The translations under genes were made by a program, and so were the position numbers. 16,470 bases of DNA, from NCBI GenBank assembly GCA_018711415.1, contig DVIJ01000075.1, positions 1 through 16,470 of the forward strand. Direction: 5' to 3'. This document shows, piece after piece, positions 7,490 to 13,246 of this stretch. How positions within the stretch are numbered: position 1 is the stretch's first letter; the number at the start of each line of letters is the position of its first letter. Source of the stretch: Scatomorpha merdavium. GTDB taxonomy: Bacteria > Bacillota > Clostridia > Oscillospirales > Oscillospiraceae. Below the pieces are notes generated by a model. It was not told the origin of the DNA, did not search any database, and saw only the letters and a program-made list of their open reading frames with translations.

Positions 7490-7814
7490 AATCAAGGAAA
7501 TGGTGGACGTCAACACCATAGTCGGCGAGCCGGTAACTACGCCGGACGGCGTGACGCTCGTGCCTGTCTCGCGCGTGACCTTTGGCTTCGGCGGGGGCGG
7601 CGGAGACCTTGTGAAGCAGCGCAGCGGCTTCACCGGCGGCAGCGCGGCCGCGGTCAAGATCGAGCCCATCGGCTTTCTTGTGATCCGCAACGGCGTTGTG
7701 AATATGCTGAACATCCAGCCGCCCGCGTCGAATACGTTTGACAGGATAGTTGACCTCATCCCGCAGCTCATGGACAAGGCCGAGCAGCTGCGAGACAAAA
7801 AGGCCGAGGGATAA
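7437..7814 (+). CDS. ytfJ: GerW/YtfJ family sporulation protein
   Basis: A 125-residue member of the GerW (YtfJ) family. In Bacillus subtilis this is a forespore protein needed for normal germination in response to dipicolinate. The diagnostic features are the PDGVTLVPVSRVTFGFG segment, a glycine run (52-56) and the AAAVKIEPIGFLVI core. The C-terminus is a short Lys/Glu-rich helix. ATG 7437 is supported by AAAGGAAGG (7422-7430) six bases upstream, inside the DUF2953 gene. Its presence implies that the organism belongs to a sporulating lineage. No separate forespore sigma promoter was recognised, so it may be read from the scpAB transcript or from a promoter I cannot identify by eye. Confidence 0.93.
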   Translation: MDQAQTPMAEFLQTSMSKIKEMVDVNTIVGEPVTTPDGVTLVPVSRVTFGFGGGGGDLVKQRSGFTGGSAAAVKIEPIGFLVIRNGVVNMLNIQPPASNTFDRIVDLIPQLMDKAEQLRDKKAEG

Positions 7815-7829
7815 TCCGAGGCAGGACAG

Positions 7830-7876
7830 TCAATAATAAGCACCGCCCAATACTTACGGGGTGGTGCTATTATTGA
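7830..7876 (+). promoter_or_regulatory. Hairpin covering the ribosome site and start codon of the carboxypeptidase gene
   Basis: An imperfect inverted repeat with left arm 7830-7848 and right arm 7859-7876. Eighteen base pairs form, with one bulged A (7839), one G-U pair and a 10-base loop (7849-7858). The right arm includes most of the Shine-Dalgarno GGGGTGGTG (7858-7866) and all of the TTG start (7873-7875). No T-tract follows, so it is not an ordinary terminator. It may block translation until melted or bound, or it may act as a DNA operator. The pairing is seen; the function is inferred. Confidence 0.65.
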
Positions 7877-9015
7877 GAAAACTTACGGGTTTCGTCCTGA
7901 GCCTCGCGCTCATATTTTCGTTTAAAATACCGGCTCACGCGGAGCTCGCGGTCTCTGCGAATTCGGCCATACTTGTCCACGCGGACACGGGCCAGGTGCT
8001 CTTCGAGAAAAATCCGGACGCACACATGCTGATCGCCAGCACGACCAAGATCATGACCGCCATCGTCGTACTCGAGCACTGCGAGCTGGACGACGTGGTC
8101 AAGGTGGACGAGAGGAGCGCGGGCGTCGAGGGGTCGTCCATGTATATAAAGGCGGGCGAGGAGTACACGGTTGAGGACTTGCTCTACGGCCTGATGCTCG
8201 TCTCAGGCAACGACGCAGCCTCGGCGCTGGCGCTGCACGTCGCGGACGACATGGAGGACTTTGCCGAGCTCATGAACGAGAAGGCAGCGCAGCTCGGCAT
8301 GACGGAGTCCAGCTTCAAAAATGCCCACGGCCTGGACGAAGAGGGCCACTACTCCACGGCGCGGGACATGGCCAAGCTCGCCGTCTACTGCATGGGAAAC
8401 GAGGACTTCGCCAGGATAGCCGGCACGGTGTCGCACACCGTAGGTGAGCAGACCCTGGTGAACCACAACCGGCTCCTGCGCGAGTACGATGGCTGCATTG
8501 GGCTCAAGACCGGCTACACCATGGCCGCAGGCAGGACGCTCGTCACCTGCGCGGAGCGGGATGGCGCGCGCTATGTCTGCGTGACGCTCAACGACCCTGA
8601 CGACTGGGACGACCACAGGGCGCTCTACGACTGGGCCTTTGCCAATTACAGCTTCACGGAGGTCATACCGGCCGGCCTGAGCTACGATGTGCCGGTCATT
8701 TCAGGCGAGGCGTATACGGCGGACGCGGCCACAGAGGGCGCGGCCTACGCGCTGATCCGCGAGGGCGAGAGCTATACAACGCGGCTGGAGCTGCCTTCGT
8801 TTGTGTTCGCGCCCGTGGCTGAGGGCGAAAACGCGGGGCGCGCAGTCGCCTGCATGGGCGAGCGGGAGATAGCCTCGGTGAGGATGGTGTACTCGGAGGA
8901 TATACCCGTGAGCGACGGGCTGCTGCTCTCGCCCGGAGAGCGCTTTCTGCGCTTCTGGCTCCTGAGCGGCTGCGGTTCGCCGTTCTATCTCGAAGAGGGA
9001 CGTGTTGCAACTTGA
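7873..9015 (+). CDS. D-alanyl-D-alanine carboxypeptidase (DacF/PBP5-like, peptidase S11)
   Basis: A 380-residue exported penicillin-binding enzyme that removes the terminal D-Ala from peptidoglycan pentapeptides. The signal peptide (1-23, ending AHA) precedes the S11 domain with all three active-site motifs: STTK (56-59), SGN (111-113) and KTG (212-214). A smaller C-terminal beta domain follows. I see no convincing terminal membrane anchor. The TTG at 7873 is chosen because GGGGTGGTG lies six bases upstream; in-frame GTGs at 7861 and 7864 overlap that site and would only lengthen the signal peptide. It follows ytfJ, so a sporulation-related role like DacF is possible, but vegetative cell-wall trimming is equally plausible. 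The stop overlaps rluB as TTGA. Confidence 0.95.
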   Translation: MRKLTGFVLSLALIFSFKIPAHAELAVSANSAILVHADTGQVLFEKNPDAHMLIASTTKIMTAIVVLEHCELDDVVKVDERSAGVEGSSMYIKAGEEYTVEDLLYGLMLVSGNDAASALALHVADDMEDFAELMNEKAAQLGMTESSFKNAHGLDEEGHYSTARDMAKLAVYCMGNEDFARIAGTVSHTVGEQTLVNHNRLLREYDGCIGLKTGYTMAAGRTLVTCAERDGARYVCVTLNDPDDWDDHRALYDWAFANYSFTEVIPAGLSYDVPVISGEAYTADAATEGAAYALIREGESYTTRLELPSFVFAPVAEGENAGRAVACMGEREIASVRMVYSEDIPVSDGLLLSPGERFLRFWLLSGCGSPFYLEEGRVAT

Positions 9016-9728
9016 AAGAACGCCTCCAAAAACTGATATCCTCGGCAGGTCTGGCTTCGCGCCGGGCCGCCGAGGAACTAATAAAACAGGGCCGGGTAAA
9101 GGTGAACGGCGAGACAGCATCCCTGGGCATGTCGGCGGACCCGGAACTCGACGATATCCGAGTGAACGGGAAACGTCTCAGGATCTCCGGCACTCGGGTT
9201 TACATAATGCTGAACAAGCCCCGCGGCTACGTCACGACGCTCTCAGACGAGAAGGGGCGAAAGACCGTGGCAGAGTTGGTGAAGGGCGCGGGCAGGCGGC
9301 TCTATCCCGTTGGAAGGCTGGACCTGAATTCAGAGGGCCTGCTTATCATGACGGATGACGGCGAGGCGGCGAACGCCTTGATGCACCCCTCGCACGAGGT
9401 AGGCAAGACCTATAGGGTGACGGTCAGCGGCAGGGAGCCGGAGGCCGCGGTACGCGAGCTGGAGGCCCTGCGGGAGGTCGAGGGCGAGCCGATACGTCCG
9501 GCGCAGGTGTCCTTTGCAGGCGAGACAGGCGAGGGCAAATATATGCTCGACGTCACGATACACGAGGGGCGGAACCGCCAGGTGAGGAAGATGTGCGCGG
9601 CGGCGGGCCTGGAGGTCCGCAGGCTGGTACGCATCGCTGAGGGTGAATTGAGCCTCGGCGGTTTGCAGACTGGAAAATGGAGGCATCTCACCTCCGAGGA
9701 GCTTGATTGGCTGCTTAAATTGAGCTGA
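9012..9728 (+). CDS. rluB: rRNA pseudouridine synthase, RluB/RsuA family
   Basis: A 238-residue enzyme that converts a specific uridine in ribosomal RNA to pseudouridine. It has an N-terminal S4 RNA-binding domain (about 2-60, SAGLASRRAAEELI). The catalytic domain contains MLNKPRGYVTT and the active-site Asp104 in VGRLDLNSEGLL. The C-terminal HEGRNRQVRKM signature is typical of RluB/RsuA/RluE. RluB (23S rRNA helix 80 region) is the usual Firmicutes member, but the target base cannot be fixed from sequence. The TTG start overlaps the carboxypeptidase stop by four bases, with GAGGGA (8995-9000) eleven bases upstream, so translation probably depends partly on coupling. Confidence 0.94.
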   Translation: MKERLQKLISSAGLASRRAAEELIKQGRVKVNGETASLGMSADPELDDIRVNGKRLRISGTRVYIMLNKPRGYVTTLSDEKGRKTVAELVKGAGRRLYPVGRLDLNSEGLLIMTDDGEAANALMHPSHEVGKTYRVTVSGREPEAAVRELEALREVEGEPIRPAQVSFAGETGEGKYMLDVTIHEGRNRQVRKMCAAAGLEVRRLVRIAEGELSLGGLQTGKWRHLTSEELDWLLKLS

Positions 9729-9729
9729 A

Positions 9730-9775
9730 AAATTGCAAGTTTTTCTATAGCAACATGCAAAAGTACTTGTAATTT
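9730..9775 (+). repeat. Inverted repeat in the AT-rich gap before the RpiR-family regulator
   Basis: Arms AAATTGCAAGT (9730-9740) and ACTTGTAATTT (9765-9775) match over eleven positions with one C-to-T difference. Four more A/T pairs (9741-9744 with 9759-9762) are possible across a 2-base offset. The right arm contains the -35 box of the putative promoter. It may be an operator for the regulator downstream or a weak terminator for rluB. There is no good T-tract. Confidence 0.45.
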
Positions 9776-9795
9776 CCGAGATGTGTGTGTAAAAT
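9767..9795 (+). promoter_or_regulatory. Sigma-A-type promoter for the rpiR-family/cmk/plsC/ispH-rpsA operon
   Basis: TTGTAA (9767-9772) and TAAAAT (9790-9795) are spaced by 17 bases within a marked AT-rich gap. The expected transcript start is near 9802, giving a leader of about 60 bases before the ATG at 9863. The -35 hexamer is the same as in the promoter at 4636. Confidence 0.65.
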
Positions 9796-9804
9796 ACTCT
9801 TAAA

Positions 9805-9827
9805 TTGCAGTTTTGCCGTAGTGCAAA
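9805..9827 (+). promoter_or_regulatory. TTGCA/TGCAA inverted pair downstream of the promoter, possible operator
   Basis: TTGCAG (9805-9810) and TGCAAA (9822-9827) form a short inverted pair just past the expected transcript start. Similar TGCA-core motifs occur at 9733-9738 (TTGCAA) and 9756-9761 (TGCAAA), giving four in about 95 bases. Clustering of one core around a promoter is operator-like, but the arms are short and the region is AT-rich, so chance is possible. Confidence 0.3.
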
Positions 9828-9862
9828 TGCGTCACGACTTCTCATAATTTGGGGGAGCACAC

Positions 9863-10726
9863 ATGGATAAAGACATTCTGACACTGATTTCCCGGGATAA
9901 TTCCGGGTTTTCCAAGGGCCAGAGGCTGATAGCAAAGTATATTCTGGAAAATTACGACAAAGCCGCGTTCATGACGGCGGGCAAGCTGGGCAAGACCGTA
10001 GGCGTCAGCGAGTCCACCGTCGTGCGTTTTGCTGCGGAACTGGGTTATGACGGCTACCCCGGTATGCGCAAGGCCTTGCAGGAGATGATACGCAGCCGCC
10101 TGACCTCCGTGCAGAGGATAGAGGCGGCAAAGGACCTGATAGATGACCGGAATATCCTCAAGTCGGTGCTCAGCGACGATATAGACAAGCTGCAGGCCAC
10201 GCTCGAGGAGATAGACCAGGACAGCTTCGACAAGGCCATTGACATGATAATGTCTGCGAAAAACATATACATCTTTGCCTCGCGCACCTCGCAGAGCCTT
10301 TCGAGTTTTTTGGAGTTCTACCTCAATCTGCTCCGCGACGGGGTACATTTGGTGCGCGACAACTCCGCGGCGGAGGCCTATGAGCAGCTGATAAGGGTGG
10401 GCAAGGGCGACCTTTTCATCGGTTTTACCTTCCCGCGCTATTCCTCGCGCTCGCTGAAGGTCATGCGCTTTGCTAAGGACCGCGGCGCGGCGGCCCTTGC
10501 ACTGACGGACAGCGAGAGCTCGCCGCTCTACGGTGTCGCTGACGTCTGCCTGTTCGCAAAGAGCGAGATGGTGTCCTTTGTAGATTCGCTCGTCGCGCCG
10601 CTGAGCCTTGTTAACGCGATAGTCATAGCCGTGGGCGCGAGGTCCAGGGACCAGCTCGCGGAGACATTCAAGGATCTGGAGAACGTTTGGAGCGAGTATA
10701 AGGTGTTCGAGAAGATTGAAAGCTGA
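9863..10726 (+). CDS. MurR/RpiR family transcriptional regulator
   Basis: A 287-residue DNA-binding regulator. The N-terminal HTH_6 domain (about 1-77) contains the family pattern with KGQRLIAKYILENYDKAAFMTA and VGVSESTVVRFAAELGY. The C-terminal SIS domain (about 128-265) normally binds a phosphosugar and has the subgroup feature GFTFPRYSSRSLKVM. The ATG has GGGGGAG (9851-9856) six bases upstream. No sugar-metabolism gene is adjacent; instead it heads an operon of lipid, nucleotide, isoprenoid and ribosome genes. Autoregulation through the repeats upstream is plausible but not shown. Its effector cannot be named from sequence. Confidence 0.92.
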   Translation: MDKDILTLISRDNSGFSKGQRLIAKYILENYDKAAFMTAGKLGKTVGVSESTVVRFAAELGYDGYPGMRKALQEMIRSRLTSVQRIEAAKDLIDDRNILKSVLSDDIDKLQATLEEIDQDSFDKAIDMIMSAKNIYIFASRTSQSLSSFLEFYLNLLRDGVHLVRDNSAAEAYEQLIRVGKGDLFIGFTFPRYSSRSLKVMRFAKDRGAAALALTDSESSPLYGVADVCLFAKSEMVSFVDSLVAPLSLVNAIVIAVGARSRDQLAETFKDLENVWSEYKVFEKIES

Positions 10727-11960
10727 CGCAGTCATAATAGGGGGCGGCGCGGCGGGTACTCTGTGCGCCGCGCTGGCGGCGGGACGTGGCCTGAGCGTCG
10801 TTCTGCTGGAGCCGAACCGGATGCTCGGCAGGAAACTCAGGATAACTGGTAAAGGCCGCTGCAACGTCACGAACGACTGCGACGCGCGCGAGTTCATCAC
10901 CGCCATCCCCGGCGACGGGCGCTTTTTGCAGAGCGCTATACATAGGTTTGGGACCTCGGACACGAAAGCGCTGTTCGAGGGCCTTGGCGTTGCCCTAAAG
11001 ACAGAGAGGGGCAACCGTGTTTTCCCCGTGTCGGATCGCGCGGACGACGTCGCGGACGCACTGGCGGAACTTGTACGGAAAAACGGCGTCAGGGTAATAA
11101 GGGAGAAGGCAAAGCGCATCCTCACGGACGAGACGGGCGCTGTAAGGGCCGTGCAGACAGAACGCGGCGAGATCGACTGCGCTAACGCCGTCATAGCCAC
11201 GGGCGGGCTGTCGTATCCCGGCACGGGCTCGACAGGGGACGGATACAGGATGGCGAAGGAGCTGGGACATACGGTGAATACCTGCCGCCCCTCGCTGGTG
11301 CCGCTCGAGTCGCCGGACAAGTGGTGCCGTGAGATGCAGGGCTTTTCGCTCAGGAACGTGGAGCTTTCGGCCTACGAGGACGACAAACTCATATATAAGG
11401 CGCTGGGAGAGATGTTGTTCACGCATTTCGGCGTGTCCGGGCCGCTGGTGCTCTCGGCCTCGGCTCACATGCGCAGGTTCGGTCAGAGCAAGTACCGGCT
11501 CTCCATCGACCTCAAACCCGGCCTGGACGATAAAAAACTGGACGCGCGGCTCCTGCGCGACTTTGAAAAATACAGCAACCGCGAATTCCGCAACTCATTG
11601 GGCGACCTCGCCGGGCGGGCGATGATACCGGTCCTGGTGGAGCTCTCCGGCATACCGGGCGAGACGAGGACGAACTCGGTCACGAGGCAGCAGCGCGCGG
11701 CGCTGGCGGCGCTCCTGAAGGCTTTTCCCGTCTCCATATCCGGGCCGAGACCGATAGCGGAGGCGATAATCACCTCCGGCGGCGTAGCAACGAACGAGGT
11801 GAACCCCAGGACGATGGGTTCCAAGCTGGTGCCCGGACTCTACTTCGCTGGCGAGGTGCTGGACTTGGACGCATATACGGGCGGTTATAATTTACAGATA
11901 GCCTGGTCAACGGCGTTCGTCGCCGCAAATTCTCTGCAACAGGGGTGTGAGGATGGATAA
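10716..11960 (+). CDS. NAD(P)/FAD-dependent oxidoreductase, HI0933/YhiN (aminoacetone oxidase-like) family
   Basis: A 414-residue flavoprotein of unknown physiological substrate. It has an N-terminal dinucleotide-binding fold with GGGAAG (9-14) and the ribose-binding Glu32. The family hallmark GRKLRITGKGRCNVTN (38-53) and the C-terminal FAD-contact segment with GLYFAGEVLDLDAYTGGYNLQ are both present. Length is typical. The start is TTG at 10716, eleven bases inside the regulator gene, with AAGGTG (10700-10705) ten bases upstream. The next gene, cmk, begins eight bases before this stop. This neighbour order (flavoprotein, cmk, plsC, ispH-rpsA) recurs in Clostridia, but I cannot assign a shared pathway. 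Confidence 0.92.
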   Translation: MKADAVIIGGGAAGTLCAALAAGRGLSVVLLEPNRMLGRKLRITGKGRCNVTNDCDAREFITAIPGDGRFLQSAIHRFGTSDTKALFEGLGVALKTERGNRVFPVSDRADDVADALAELVRKNGVRVIREKAKRILTDETGAVRAVQTERGEIDCANAVIATGGLSYPGTGSTGDGYRMAKELGHTVNTCRPSLVPLESPDKWCREMQGFSLRNVELSAYEDDKLIYKALGEMLFTHFGVSGPLVLSASAHMRRFGQSKYRLSIDLKPGLDDKKLDARLLRDFEKYSNREFRNSLGDLAGRAMIPVLVELSGIPGETRTNSVTRQQRAALAALLKAFPVSISGPRPIAEAIITSGGVATNEVNPRTMGSKLVPGLYFAGEVLDLDAYTGGYNLQIAWSTAFVAANSLQQGCEDG

Positions 11961-12645
11961 GCACTTTTCCGTTGCCATAGATGGCCCTTCAGGCGCGGGC
12001 AAGAGCACAATCGCCAAGGCGGCTGCCGCGCGCTTCGGCTTTATCTACGTGGACACCGGCGCTATGTACAGAACGGTCGGCCTCGCCGCGGCGAGGGCGG
12101 GCCTGGCGCTGGGCGAAGAAGGCCCGGTGGTGGAGCTGCTGCCTAAGCTCGATATACGCTTCGGATACGGCGAGGACGGTACGCAGCATATGTACCTCAA
12201 CGGCGAGGATGTCACGGGCCTCATAAGGACGCCGGAGATCTCCATGCGCGCGTCCGAGGTCTCGGCCATGCCGGAGGTCAGGGCGTACCTGCTCGACATG
12301 CAGCGTCGTATGGCCGAGCGCCAGAGCGTCATAATGGACGGGCGGGACATAGGCACCGTCGTGCTGCCGGAAGCCTCGCTCAAGGTTTTTCTTACGGCAA
12401 GCCCGGAGCGCAGGGCGGAGCGAAGATACCGTGAACTCAGGGCAAAGGGCGCGCAGGACAGCTACGAGCAGGTGCTGGCGGATATAATAAAGCGTGACGA
12501 GAACGACAGCAGCCGCGCCGCAGCGCCGCTCAAAAAGGCTGAGGACGCGGTTGAAGTGGATACCAGCGAGCTGACGCTGGAGGAGAGCGTTGAGAGGATC
12601 TGCCTGCTCATAGAGCGCGTGATAGGGGGTGAGCGGAGTGAGTGA
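11953..12645 (+). CDS. cmk: (d)CMP kinase
   Basis: A 230-residue nucleotide kinase that phosphorylates CMP and dCMP to the diphosphates, recycling CMP released during phospholipid and RNA turnover. It has the P-loop DGPSGAGKS (10-18), the substrate-binding DTGAMYR, the family motif MDGRDIGTVVLP, and the lid region RDENDSSRAAAPL. An in-frame GTG at 11947 is possible, but the ribosome site AGGGGTG (11941-11947) fits ATG 11953 with five bases of spacing, so 11953 is chosen. It overlaps the previous gene by eight bases and the next by eight. In B. subtilis cmk likewise lies near an S1-domain gene. Confidence 0.97.
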   Translation: MDKHFSVAIDGPSGAGKSTIAKAAAARFGFIYVDTGAMYRTVGLAAARAGLALGEEGPVVELLPKLDIRFGYGEDGTQHMYLNGEDVTGLIRTPEISMRASEVSAMPEVRAYLLDMQRRMAERQSVIMDGRDIGTVVLPEASLKVFLTASPERRAERRYRELRAKGAQDSYEQVLADIIKRDENDSSRAAAPLKKAEDAVEVDTSELTLEESVERICLLIERVIGGERSE

Positions 12646-13246
12646 GCACGACTTTGACAAAGAGAGGCGCAGCTTCGGAAAGGTGTACGACCTTTTGCTG
12701 CCGTTTGTGAAGGCCTTTTATCCGCTTCGCTGCAAGGGACTGGAAAATATTCCGGAAGGTCCGGCGGTAGTGTGTGCGAACCACTCGAACTATATCGACC
12801 CGCTCCTGGTCGCCGCAGCTTTCGGCAAGGAGAACTATATGCATTTCATGGCAAAGCTGGAGCTGGAAAAGGTCCCGGTAGTCGGCCCGGTGCTGAAGAA
12901 ATGCGGCATATGTTTTGTAGACAGGGGCAAGAACGACATAGACGCCATCCGGAACATGATGAAATACCTCAAGCACGGGGAAAAGGTGTTCATGTTTCCG
13001 GAGGGTACCAGAGTCGGATACGACAATGAGGTCGAGGCAAAGACTGGAGCCGTGCGCATAGCCTCAAAGATGAAGGTCCCTATCCTGCCGGTATACATCC
13101 CTCGGGGCAAGAAGGTGTTTGGCAAGGTTGAACTGCTGGTAGGTAAGCCCTACAAGGTCGAGGGCAAAACTCACGAGGAATATGAAAGGCTCGCAGACGG
13201 CATCATGGAGCGCATCTACGAGCTGAGGGACGGGACGAACGGATGA
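12638..13246 (+). CDS. plsC: 1-acyl-sn-glycerol-3-phosphate acyltransferase
   Basis: A 202-residue membrane-associated acyltransferase that adds the second fatty acid to lysophosphatidic acid, giving phosphatidic acid. It has the catalytic HX4D motif as NHSNYID (His49, Asp54) and the phosphate-binding FPEGTR (120-125). A hydrophobic N-terminal helix and the FVDRGK segment are also present. Two GTG starts occur: 12629 has no suitable ribosome site, while 12638 has AGGGGGTG (12624-12631) six bases upstream and is chosen. It overlaps the cmk stop by eight bases and the ispH-rpsA start by four (ATGA), consistent with tight translational coupling. Confidence 0.95.
   Translation: MSEHDFDKERRSFGKVYDLLLPFVKAFYPLRCKGLENIPEGPAVVCANHSNYIDPLLVAAAFGKENYMHFMAKLELEKVPVVGPVLKKCGICFVDRGKNDIDAIRNMMKYLKHGEKVFMFPEGTRVGYDNEVEAKTGAVRIASKMKVPILPVYIPRGKKVFGKVELLVGKPYKVEGKTHEEYERLADGIMERIYELRDGTNG

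Noticed and set aside
9842..11320. A 492-codon open frame on the minus strand opposite the RpiR-family gene and the flavoprotein
   Set aside because: Both + strand genes have clear family motifs and ribosome sites. Long antisense frames are expected in GC-rich coding DNA, and the translation shows no recognisable domain.
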